This document shows, in pieces, positions 28,133 to 36,302 of a stretch of DNA of 64,000 nucleotides; position 1 is the first letter of the stretch, and each line of letters starts with the position of its first letter. The position numbers and the translations under genes are program-made. The notes beneath the pieces are model-generated. The model ran no database searches and was not told the DNA's origin. It saw only the letters and a program-made list of their open reading frames with translations. The DNA is from Tautonia sociabilis (GTDB lineage Bacteria; Planctomycetota; Planctomycetia; Isosphaerales; Isosphaeraceae): NCBI RefSeq assembly GCF_003977685.1, contig NZ_RYZH01000009.1, positions 92,263-156,262 on the forward strand. Reading direction: 5' to 3'.

Positions 28133-29139
28133 TACTGATCGGCGCTGATGACCTCGCCGCCGCTGGTGGTGCTCAGGCTCCGCCAGACGAAGACGTTGAT
28201 CGATTCCTTGAAGAACTTGACGCTGCCGTCGGCCATGGCGACGTTGACCCCGCCGGGGTGGCGGCTGCGGGCGGCGAAGGTCTTGTCGAGCTCGGTGGTC
28301 ACCGGGGTGCAGGGCGGATTGGGCGCGGTGTTGTTGCACCAGTAGGCGTCGATGACATCGGGCGACTTGCTGTTGGGGGTCAGGAAGCCGTTGAACCCGG
28401 TGGCGTCTCCCCACTGGGTGAAGCCGCGGAGGTCGCGCCCCTGGGCGATGATGGTCTCGGAGACCAGCAGGGTGTTGCTCAGGCCGTCTCGGATGCTGGA
28501 AAAGCCAACAACCTTGCGGGTGGTGCGGCCAGGATAGTACGACGGGGCGATGTCGATGTCCGGGGAGCCCATGTCATAGAACGGGGCCCCGCGGAAATTG
28601 ATGTTGAAGGCGGGCATGTTTAGCTGCGAAACCGTCGTGTTGCCGAGATTCGCGACGTAGTTGCGGTACTTGCACTCAAAGCGGACGCCGTTGACCGTGG
28701 CGGTGATCGGGTTGGCCGGATTGCTCCCCTCGTCGCTTGGGCAGAGATAGGCAGCGAGGTCGAGGTTGGCGACGGTGCGATTGACGGCGCCGAAGTAGCG
28801 GAAGTTACCGTCAAACCCGGCGGCCTGGCCGGCGCTGGAATTGTTGCCGTTGAAGTTGAAGGCGTTGTAGGCGGCCACTTGCTCCAACTGCGGCAAGATG
28901 AACAGTTGCCAGGTCCCCCAGCAGCAGCCCTTGCGGCCCGGGGCGAGGGAGCCGAAGGCGTCGTGATAGTTGTGCATCGCCAGGCCAACCTGCTTGAGGT
29001 TGTTGGTGCATTGGGCGCGGCGAGCGGCCTCGCGGGCGCTCTGCACGGCCGGCAACAGCAGGGCGATGAGCACACCGATAATGGCGATGACCACGAGCAG
29101 TTCAATGAGGGTAAACGCCCGTCTTGAGGATCGGATCAT
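28129..29139 (-). CDS. DUF1559 type II pseudopilin-like protein
   Basis: This 336-residue protein starts with a prepilin-type N-methylation signal (RRAFTLIELLVVIAIIGVLI) and carries the DUF1559 body (LLPAVQSAREAARRAQCTNN) and the C-terminal H-x9-DG motif (HPGGVNVAMADGS). These proteins form large families in planctomycetes and are thought to be processed and assembled like minor pseudopilins, though their function is unproven. A carboxypeptidase-regulatory-like lipoprotein gene lies 67 bp upstream on the same strand, a pairing often seen around DUF1559 genes. Confidence 0.93.
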   Translation of the reverse strand: MIRSSRRAFTLIELLVVIAIIGVLIALLLPAVQSAREAARRAQCTNNLKQVGLAMHNYHDAFGSLAPGRKGCCWGTWQLFILPQLEQVAAYNAFNFNGNNSSAGQAAGFDGNFRYFGAVNRTVANLDLAAYLCPSDEGSNPANPITATVNGVRFECKYRNYVANLGNTTVSQLNMPAFNINFRGAPFYDMGSPDIDIAPSYYPGRTTRKVVGFSSIRDGLSNTLLVSETIIAQGRDLRGFTQWGDATGFNGFLTPNSKSPDVIDAYWCNNTAPNPPCTPVTTELDKTFAARSRHPGGVNVAMADGSVKFFKESINVFVWRSLSTTSGGEVISADQY

Positions 29140-29206
29140 GCGGTGGCTCCTGATCAGGAGGTGAGGAGGCGAGCGGGCCCAGGGCAGGCCAGGCCCGGGG
29201 GGCTCA

Positions 29207-29644
29207 TCATCCCGAGGTCAGCTCGAAGACGATGGGCGGGTTGTCTCCGGCCTCAACGGTGGCCCGGAGGGTGGTTTCGGCGTTATACTTCTTCGGCACC
29301 AGCTCCTCGGCGGGAGGAATAAAGGTATCGCCGGGGGCCTCGCCGGCGCCGGGCTCGACGCCCGTCGAGCCAGCCGAGTTGATCACCACCCGGTACTCTC
29401 CCGGGACCGGCCCGTTGGTGCGATTGAACGAGAATTCGCCTTGGGTGATCTCCGTGGCCACCGAGGTGATGCTCTGGTTCGACGCGGGGTCGAAGGTGAT
29501 CAGGCCCGACTCCAGCGGCTGCCCGTCCAGCGTCACCGATCCGGAGATGGGCTGTCGATCGAGCTCGTCTCCCCCGCCGCAGCCGAGCAAGGGGGCCGCG
29601 ATCGCGAGGGTCGCCAGCAGGATGTGGGGACGTTTCCTAGGCAT
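29207..29644 (-). CDS. Small lipoprotein with carboxypeptidase regulatory-like domain
   Basis: The 145-residue product has a lipobox (AAPLLGC, cysteine near residue 20). A single prealbumin-like beta-sandwich follows: ISGSVTLDGQPLESGLITFD at the start and GEYRVVINSAGSTG in the centre, typical of the regulatory-like domain of planctomycete small lipoproteins. The start ATG at 29644 is chosen for the signal peptide; the frame is open upstream to 29800 without one. It is probably co-transcribed with the DUF1559 gene that follows. Confidence 0.82.
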   Translation of the reverse strand: MPRKRPHILLATLAIAAPLLGCGGGDELDRQPISGSVTLDGQPLESGLITFDPASNQSITSVATEITQGEFSFNRTNGPVPGEYRVVINSAGSTGVEPGAGEAPGDTFIPPAEELVPKKYNAETTLRATVEAGDNPPIVFELTSG

Positions 29645-30346
29645 TGACGATTCGCATTCCCACTTCGGGATCGACCTCGACCGCCACGTTTCCCAATTCG
29701 GGGGCCGACCGGACGCCGAGCCCGGCCCAATCGTGCCCGAACTCACGCAATCGTGATTCGAGCAACGTTCGAGGTCGACAAGAAATAAGACAGACACCAT
29801 GTGGTTTCGCCGACTGGCAGACCGTTGTCAAGTCATTCCTCCTTCCCCGTTCTCACGGCGGCCGGGCGTCCGTTGGCACCTGCGAATCCTGGGGCTCCCC
29901 CCGGTTGGGGGAGCCAGAATCTCCCCGCCGCATGGAGCGCATTGACTCGCCCTTGTGGCGGCGGGAGCCCGGAGGCCGGTCGGCCCGCCTCCTCCGGTTC
30001 CGATGGGCGGGAGAGGATCCCGGGCTCCGGATCGGCCGGTCGGAAGCCTCGACCGGACGGGGAAGAATCGATTCGGGACGGGGAGGGTGAAACCGATCGC
30101 AGCGCCCACCGAGCCGGGGTGATCGAACCCCAGGAGCGATGGGCCCCTCAGAGGGGCGAGGCCCCCCGAAGCCCCCGGGGCGCTTCCGATCGATTCAAGG
30201 CCCAGGCCTCCTGGTCTCCGATCCGATTCCCCCTCGGGAGATCGGCGGGGGAGCTTGGCCCCCCGGACTTCCCGAGGGGCGGGGACGAGCCGGGAGCGAC
30301 GGCGGCCGGCGGCTCGACCGGGAGCCGGAGCGCGGAGGACCGGCGA
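29645..30346. other. Gene-free stretch upstream of the DUF1559 pair
   Basis: About 700 bp without a supported gene. A perfect TTGACA lies on the minus strand at 29831-29826 in an AT-richer patch (29750-29850), which may be part of the promoter of the lipoprotein/DUF1559 pair, although no good -10 box follows at 16-18 bp. The rest is GC-rich and also holds the 3' flank of purM. Confidence 0.4.
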
Positions 30347-31441
30347 TCAGCCGTCCCAGACGACGCCTCGAGGCCCCTCGCGCACCTCGCCGATGACCCA
30401 GGAGGGGATGCCGGCCTCGGTCCTCAGGTAGCGGGCGATGGCCTCGGCGTAGTACTCGGCCACGATCAGCACCAGGCCGATCCCCATGTTGAAGACGCGG
30501 TCGGCCTCCGCGTCCGGCAGGGAGCCGACCGACTTCAGCCAGCCGAAGACGGGGGGGACTTCCCACGATCCCCGGCGCAGGTGGATCGAGCATCCCTCGG
30601 GCAGCACCCGGGGAGGGTTGTCGATCAGGCCGCCTCCGGTGATGTGAGCGATGGCGTGGACGATCCGCTTGACGCGATAATGCCGGTAAACCGTTTTGAG
30701 GGCCTTCACGTAGATCCGGGTCGGCGAGAGGAACTCGTCGGCCACGGTGCGGCCCAGTTCGGGGACGAACGAGTCGGGACGCAGGCCGGCGACCTCGAAG
30801 GCCAGCTTCCTCGCTAGGCTATAGCCGTTGGAGTGCAGGCCCGAGCTGGCCAGGCCAACCACCTTGTCGCCCGGGCGGACCTCCGAGCCGTCGAGGATCT
30901 GCCGGCGCTCGACGACGCCGAGGCAGAAGCCGGCCAGGTCGTACTCACCGGCATGGTAGAAGTCGGGCAAAATGGCGGTTTCGCCGCCGAGCAGGGCGCA
31001 CTCGGCCTCGACGCAGCCGTCGGAGACTCCCTGGACGATCCGACGGGTCAGGTCGGGGTCGTCCCGGCTCATGGCGACGTAGTCGAGAAACAGCAGGGGC
31101 TCGGCCCCGGCGCAGAGGCAGTCGTTGACCGACATCGCCACCAGATCGACCCCCACCGTCTCGTGGCGGCCGGTGGCGAAGGCCAGCTTCAGCTTCGTGC
31201 CGACGCCGTCGGTCGAGGCCACGAGCACCGGGTCGCGGTAGGTGCGGGTCAGCAGCCGGATGTTGTCGTCCAGCCGGAAGAGGCCCGCGAACCCTCCCGG
31301 CCACTCGATGACCCGAGGGGTGTAGGTCCGCCGCAACAGGGGGGGGATCTGCCGCATCGTCTGCTCGTAGGCGTCGAGATCGACGCCGGCGGCCTTGTAA
31401 TCGACCGGCGATCGCGGCGGCTCGGGGGCGGGCGTGGACAT
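30347..31441 (-). CDS. purM: Phosphoribosylformylglycinamidine cyclo-ligase (AIR synthetase)
   Basis: The enzyme closes the imidazole ring in purine synthesis, converting FGAM plus ATP to AIR in the cytoplasm. The 364-residue protein shows the family landmarks: VDYKAAGVDLDAYE at the N-terminus; LVASTDGVGTKLKLAFAT; VDLVAMSVNDCLCAGAEPL; LLGGETAILPDFY; and the C-terminal HITGGGLIDNPPRVLP. There are no other pur genes nearby. No Shine-Dalgarno sequence is visible; instead the start follows an ATTCG pentamer repeat at 31464-31486 within 25 bp. Confidence 0.95.
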   Translation of the reverse strand: MSTPAPEPPRSPVDYKAAGVDLDAYEQTMRQIPPLLRRTYTPRVIEWPGGFAGLFRLDDNIRLLTRTYRDPVLVASTDGVGTKLKLAFATGRHETVGVDLVAMSVNDCLCAGAEPLLFLDYVAMSRDDPDLTRRIVQGVSDGCVEAECALLGGETAILPDFYHAGEYDLAGFCLGVVERRQILDGSEVRPGDKVVGLASSGLHSNGYSLARKLAFEVAGLRPDSFVPELGRTVADEFLSPTRIYVKALKTVYRHYRVKRIVHAIAHITGGGLIDNPPRVLPEGCSIHLRRGSWEVPPVFGWLKSVGSLPDAEADRVFNMGIGLVLIVAEYYAEAIARYLRTEAGIPSWVIGEVREGPRGVVWDG

Positions 31442-32096
31442 GGGCGGGAGGTCCGGTCCAGTACGATTCGATTCGATTCGATTCGAAGGGATTCAGGGCG
31501 GTCGGCGGGGGCCTCGGAGGTCGGTCGGACGGCCAAGTGTACCAGACGGCGGGGCCGGGGGTCAGCGAGGGACGCTCTCCGAGGGGCAAGGGGCCTTCCC
31601 TCGGATCGAGCCAGAGCTCGCGCTGCCGTTTCGAGCGTCTTCCGACGCGATGGAAGACATCGGAGGGACCTTCGATCAGGACTCGGGCAAGGACGCCCAC
31701 CGCTCCTCGATGGAACGGCTTGGGGATCTTGACGACCCGCCTGGCGCTTTTGACAAGCGGCATCCGCCGCCGGCCCCGATGGGCCGAACCATCCTCGCCA
31801 GGCCCGCGGGCAAGAGCGGGACCAGCCCCACGGCGATCCTCCCCGGCGGATTCGAAGCATGGCGGGAGGCGCCTCCGGCTGCTCAATCTCACCACCCGCA
31901 CGGCCATCCCCAGAAGACGAGGGACCTTCCGTCATCACCAGCCGGAGGATGAACTGGCCCAGGGCAGCCAGGAGAGGAGCGGATCCGAGGCCGGTTGATC
32001 GCGGGGTCGGCGGGACGCTACACTCGACATCCTTCGCGGAACGAACCGGAGCACCGGATCCGTCCCCCCCCCCGCCCCGAGGTCAGAGGAGAGCGC
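31442..32096. other. Gene-free divergent region between purM and acylphosphatase
   Basis: About 655 bp with no supported gene. It contains four tandem ATTCG units near purM and a C-rich run at about 32067-32076. I see no RNA gene. Confidence 0.45.
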
Positions 32097-32366
32097 ATGA
32101 TCCGATGCCGCGTCTATTATGACGGCCGGGTGCAGGGCGTTGGCTTCCGGGCGACGGCGAGCCGGATCGCGGCCGACTTCGAGGTGGGCGGCACGGTTCG
32201 GAACCTGGACGACGGGCGGGTGGAGCTGGTCGTCGAGGGGACGGAGGACGAGGTCGAGACGTTCCTGACGGCGGTGCGATCCGAGCTGCGCCGGTTCATC
32301 CGGGACGAGCGGACGGAAATCCTGCCGCCGGGCGAACCTTTCTCCGAATTCCGCGTAGCATACTGA
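32097..32366 (+). CDS. acyP: Acylphosphatase
   Basis: At 89 residues it has the classical length. It hydrolyses acyl-phosphates such as 1,3-bisphosphoglycerate. The catalytic arginine lies in GRVQGVGFRATASR (R18) and the asparagine in GGTVRNLDDGRVELVVEG (N36), so both key residues are present. The ATG at 32097 follows AGAGGAG by 6 bp. It stands alone upstream of the ABC-2 permease gene with a 110-bp gap. Confidence 0.93.
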   Translation: MIRCRVYYDGRVQGVGFRATASRIAADFEVGGTVRNLDDGRVELVVEGTEDEVETFLTAVRSELRRFIRDERTEILPPGEPFSEFRVAY

Positions 32367-32476
32367 AACGGACGCCCCGGGCGTCGGATCGCCGTCCGCA
32401 ATCGGCGTCCGGGCCGAGGCCGTCCCGTTCTCATCCTCCCCGCATCCTCGCGACGCCGAATCGGGCCCCAACCGCC

Positions 32477-33298
32477 ATGAAAACGCTGACCATCGCGCGG
32501 GCGACCGCCACGCAGGCGATCCGCCAGCCGGCCTTCGTCGTCTTGCTCTTCTTCGCCTCGATGGTCCTGATCACCTCGGTGTTCCTGCCGTACTTCACGT
32601 TCGGCGAGGACATCAAGATGTACAAAGACACGGGCCTGACGGCGATCACGTTCTTCGCCCTGCTGCTGGCGCTGCTGACGAGCAGCTCGGCGGTGGCGGA
32701 GGAGATCGAGGGGAAGACGGCGGTGACGCTGCTGTCCAAGCCGGTGAACCGTCGGCAGTTCATCGTGGGCAAGTTCATGGGGATCGAGGCGGCGGTGCTG
32801 GCGCTGTTCCTGATCCTGGGGGCGCTGTTCGCGGCTGGGGTCTGGTACAAGTACGTCTACGACCTGCGCGAGGGGGCGGGGGGGACGATCGACACGGCGA
32901 TGCGGGTCAAGCAGGTCTTGCAGGTCATGCCGGGCCTGGCGCTGGGGTTCTTCGAGGTGACGGTGATCGCGGCGATCAGCGTGGCGATCTCGACCCGGCT
33001 GCCGATGCTGGTCAACCTGATCACGTGCATCTCGATCTTCTTCCTGGGACACCTGACCGAGGTGCTGGTACGCCAGGCGGAGGACATCCGGGCCAACGAG
33101 CTGGTCACGTTCATGGCCCGGCTGTTCCAGTGGGCGCTGCCGTTCCTGGAGTTCTTCAACGCGGGCCCGGCGATCTCCACGGGGGTGATCATCCCGTGGG
33201 TGGGGTATGTGCTCCCCGCGCTGGTGTACTGTGTGTTGTATAGTGGAGCGGCCTTGCTGTTCGCGTTCTTGCTGTTCGAGACCCGCGACGTGGCGTGA
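32477..33298 (+). CDS. ABC-2 type transporter permease
   Basis: The 273-residue membrane protein has about six hydrophobic segments (AFVVLLFFASMVLITSVFL, ITFFALLLALLTSSSAVA, VLALFLILGALFAAGVW and others). The cytoplasmic loop SAVAEEIEGKTAVTLLSKPV followed by NRRQFIVGKF is the signature arrangement of ABC-2 permeases of the NosY/YhaP group. Its ATPase partner is not next to it; the following gene is an ABC exporter-like fusion that lacks a normal ATPase. The substrate is unknown. Confidence 0.85.
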   Translation: MKTLTIARATATQAIRQPAFVVLLFFASMVLITSVFLPYFTFGEDIKMYKDTGLTAITFFALLLALLTSSSAVAEEIEGKTAVTLLSKPVNRRQFIVGKFMGIEAAVLALFLILGALFAAGVWYKYVYDLREGAGGTIDTAMRVKQVLQVMPGLALGFFEVTVIAAISVAISTRLPMLVNLITCISIFFLGHLTEVLVRQAEDIRANELVTFMARLFQWALPFLEFFNAGPAISTGVIIPWVGYVLPALVYCVLYSGAALLFAFLLFETRDVA

Positions 33299-33391
33299 CG
33301 CCCTTCGGCCCGGGACGGCCCGGACGCCTCCGGGCTCCGGGGTTGGTCCCGGGGCGACTTCGCCTCGCCCCGGGCGAGGGGTCCGAAAGCC

Positions 33392-35266
33392 ATGAGCTGG
33401 GACGATTATCGGCGCGTCCGAGAGGGCGCGAAGGTCGAGACGACCCGCCGTGTGGTTGTGCACGTCGCGGGGGTGGTCCAGTCGCTGCTCATCCCGGCAC
33501 TGGTGATCGTCGTCGGCCTGATCCTGGCCCTCATCGCCGCCGATCCGGGCGACCCGAGCATCCAGCTCCGGGGCTCCGAGGGGCGGACGCTCGTGCAGCT
33601 CCCGCCGCTGCCGGAGGGGACCGATGACGCTTCGCTGGCAGCGTGGCGGGCGTCGGCCCGGGGCCTGCTGGCGATCTTGCTGGCGGTGGCGCTGGGCCTG
33701 CTGCTGGCGATCTCGGCGATTGACTCGCTGAGGAGAAGGGGGATCGCCCGGCTCTCGGCCCAGTTCGCCTCGAGCATCCGCCGGCTGATCCACCGGCAGA
33801 TGTACCGCTTTGGCCAGTCGGCCTTGCCGACGGAGGGAATCGGGCCGATCGTCGACCTCTTCACGCGGGAGGTGGACGACCTCCGGGACGGGTTCCGGGC
33901 CGGGCTCGATGGCTCGTGGCGGCATCCGGTGCTGGCCGCGGGGCTGGTCGCGCTGGCGATCGCCTTGTCCTGGCCACTGACGCTGTTCCTCTCGGTGCTC
34001 GGCGTGCTCGTGGCGGTGATCGCCTCGGCGCTCCACCGGCGGTCGGCCTCGACGGCCGAGGCGGCGGCCCGGGACGCGGAGATGAAGATGAGCCTGCTGC
34101 ACGAGGATCTCGGGCAGATCCGCACCGTCCGGGTCTTCGGCATGGAGTCGGTGGACAACCGCCGGTTCGACGAGCACCTGGAGGACTACCGGGAGCGAGA
34201 CGCCAGCCGGGTGGGTTCGGAAGGCCGGCTCGGCCCCGGGGTGGTGCTGGTGCTGGGAGCGGCCTCGGCGCTGGGGGTGGGCCTGATCGGCCTGCTGACG
34301 ATCGCCGGTCGGATCGACCCGCCGGCGGCGTTGACCCTGGTGGCGACCCTCGGCCTGCTGTCCGGGCCGGCGCTGGGCTGGGTCCGGATGCGTCGGGCGT
34401 TGCGGCGAGCCACCCGGTCGGCGGCCGACGTCTCCCGGTTCCTCGACCGGCGGCCGGAACTGCTCCAGATGCCGAACGCCAAGTTCCTCTCGCCGGTTCG
34501 CTCTCGGATCGTGCTGGAGAACGTCACGGTCGAGGGCCCAACCGGCCGGAGGCTGCTGGAGGGGGTGTCTCTGGAGCTGCCGGCCGGCTCGAGGACGGCG
34601 ATCATGGGCCGGGACGAGGACAGCAAGCAGGCACTCGTCTGCCTCCTGCCCCGGCTGCTGGACCCGAAGGTCGGCCGCGTGCGGATGGACGGGCACGACC
34701 TGCGCGAGGTGACGCTCGACTCGCTCCGAGCGCAGGTCGCCACGGTCTTCCAGTCCGACCTGATCTTCAGCGACACGGTGGCCTTCAACATCGGGCTCGG
34801 GGACCCAAGCTACGACCTCCCCCGGCTGATCGAGGCGGCCAAGAACGCCCACGCGCACCACGTCATCCAGGACCTTCCCCAGGGGTACGATACCTTCGTC
34901 GGCCCGATGGGGCACTACCTGAGGATCGACGAACAGTACCGCATCGCCCTGGCCCGAGCCTGGCTGCACGACCCCTCGATCCTGATCATCGAGGAGCCGA
35001 CCGTGCCGCTGGACGAGACGATCAAGCCGCTGATCGACGACGCCATCAGCCGCCTCTGCCAGGGGAGGACGGTGCTGTTCCTGGCCCACCGCCTCTCGAC
35101 GATCCGGGCCTGCGAGCGCGTGGTGGTGCTGCACAACGGCCGGATCGAGGCGATCGGCTCGGCCAAGGAATTGCAGGCCGAGAGCAAGCTGTACCGGCAC
35201 CTGCAATATCTGGAGTTCAACCAATTCGCCGCCGGCGGCATCGAGGCGGGGCAGATGCAGGAGTGA
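33392..35266 (+). CDS. ABC exporter-like fusion with degenerate nucleotide-binding domain
   Basis: The 624-residue protein is laid out like an ABCB half-transporter. Membrane segments lie in the first 330 residues (LLIPALVIVVGLILALIAAD, LLAILLAVALGLLLAISAID, and more), with an ABC domain from about 375. The motifs are badly altered: Walker A reads GRDEDSKQ (about 405) instead of GxxGxGKS/T; the signature region reads LRIDEQYRIALARAWL instead of LSGGQxQR; and Walker B ends in IIEEPTVPLDE. The Q-loop (VFQSDLIF) and H-loop (FLAHRLSTI) remain. It may bind nucleotide poorly or not at all and could serve as a structural or regulatory partner. Similar altered proteins exist in related planctomycetes as far as I recall. 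Confidence 0.8.
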   Translation: MSWDDYRRVREGAKVETTRRVVVHVAGVVQSLLIPALVIVVGLILALIAADPGDPSIQLRGSEGRTLVQLPPLPEGTDDASLAAWRASARGLLAILLAVALGLLLAISAIDSLRRRGIARLSAQFASSIRRLIHRQMYRFGQSALPTEGIGPIVDLFTREVDDLRDGFRAGLDGSWRHPVLAAGLVALAIALSWPLTLFLSVLGVLVAVIASALHRRSASTAEAAARDAEMKMSLLHEDLGQIRTVRVFGMESVDNRRFDEHLEDYRERDASRVGSEGRLGPGVVLVLGAASALGVGLIGLLTIAGRIDPPAALTLVATLGLLSGPALGWVRMRRALRRATRSAADVSRFLDRRPELLQMPNAKFLSPVRSRIVLENVTVEGPTGRRLLEGVSLELPAGSRTAIMGRDEDSKQALVCLLPRLLDPKVGRVRMDGHDLREVTLDSLRAQVATVFQSDLIFSDTVAFNIGLGDPSYDLPRLIEAAKNAHAHHVIQDLPQGYDTFVGPMGHYLRIDEQYRIALARAWLHDPSILIIEEPTVPLDETIKPLIDDAISRLCQGRTVLFLAHRLSTIRACERVVVLHNGRIEAIGSAKELQAESKLYRHLQYLEFNQFAAGGIEAGQMQE

Positions 35267-35349
35267 TCCCGGGATGCTTCGAGGATGATCCTCATCCGGA
35301 GCGGGGGGCGCGGCGTCGCGTCGGCGAGCCCCCCGGGCGGCGATCGGGC

Positions 35350-36078
35350 TCAGGCGAAGTCGTCGACGGTGGGCTTGATGATCAGCTCGGGCACGTGGGC
35401 GCGGGCCGGCAGTTCGGCCAGGAACCGGACGGCCCGGGCGACGTCCTCGGGCTGGAGGATCTGAGCCCGGCGCTCGGCGGAGACAGGCACAGGACGGCGG
35501 TCGAGGATCGGCGTCTCGACCTCGCCGGGGTGGATGGCGGTCGACCGGATACCGTGCTCGCGCTCCTCCCGGCCGATGCACCAGGCCAGGGCATTCTGAC
35601 CGAACTTCGAGGCGGAGTAGGCCGTGCCGCCGAGCACGCTGGCCCGGATCCCCGCGATGGAGGCGATCTGGACGATCAGCCCGCGGCGGTGCCGGCGCAT
35701 CGAAGGCAGCACGAAGTGCACCAGGTTGAACGCGCCGGTCAGATTGGTGGCGATCAGGCGGTCCCAGTCGGCGGGGTCGAGCACCTCGAGCGACCGATTC
35801 GGGATGTTGATGCCGGCGTTGCAGACGAGGATGTCAATGCTGCCGAAATCGTCGAGCACCCGTTCGACCATCGCGGCGACGGCGGCGCGGTCGGCGACGT
35901 CGCAGGGCTCGACCCGGCAGGACGCGCCGGCGTCTCCCAGTCCGGCCTTGACGGCCTCCAGCTTCGCTCGATCTCGGCCGACGAGGGCGACCCGAAGCCC
36001 AGCACGGGCCAGGTCCTCGGCGATCGCCCGTCCCATGCCGCTGCCGGCCCCGGTGATCAGTGCGGTGCGGTGCTCCAC
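35350..36078 (-). CDS. Short-chain dehydrogenase/reductase
   Basis: This is a 242-residue classical SDR that moves hydride between NAD(P)H and a carbonyl/alcohol substrate. The cofactor motif is TGAGSGMG (about 7-14), followed by NAG (LVCNAGINIPN) and the catalytic YxxxK in AYSASKFGQ (about 152-156). The PG motif (HPGEVETPI) is also present. I start it at the GTG at 36078, preceded by AGAGGA; the frame is open to 36174 but the Rossmann fold begins right at this GTG. An arginine shortly after the TG-motif strand (VGRDRAK) suggests NADPH preference. The substrate is not predictable. Confidence 0.88.
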   Translation of the reverse strand: MEHRTALITGAGSGMGRAIAEDLARAGLRVALVGRDRAKLEAVKAGLGDAGASCRVEPCDVADRAAVAAMVERVLDDFGSIDILVCNAGINIPNRSLEVLDPADWDRLIATNLTGAFNLVHFVLPSMRRHRRGLIVQIASIAGIRASVLGGTAYSASKFGQNALAWCIGREEREHGIRSTAIHPGEVETPILDRRPVPVSAERRAQILQPEDVARAVRFLAELPARAHVPELIIKPTVDDFA

Positions 36079-36302
36079 GTCGCGTCCTCTGTGGCTGGAG
36101 TTCGATCGAATCGGGGGCGATGACCCGAGGGCCCCCGAAGGGAAGGCCCCGTCGGGTCCGTCACCCGGCATCACCCGTCGGCCGGCGAGCGATCCGGGGC
36201 CGGCCCGAGCTCGACGGACAAAGGGCCGGTCCGATCGTGTGCATCGGACCGGCCCCGCGTCGAGACGAACCGGATTCTAACCGCCGGAGGCGCCCTCCTC
36301 AA

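Noticed and set aside
32117..35581. 1154-codon minus-strand frame
   Set aside because: It lies opposite the ABC-2 permease and the ABC exporter-like gene, whose motifs are clear; composition is typical of a shadow frame.
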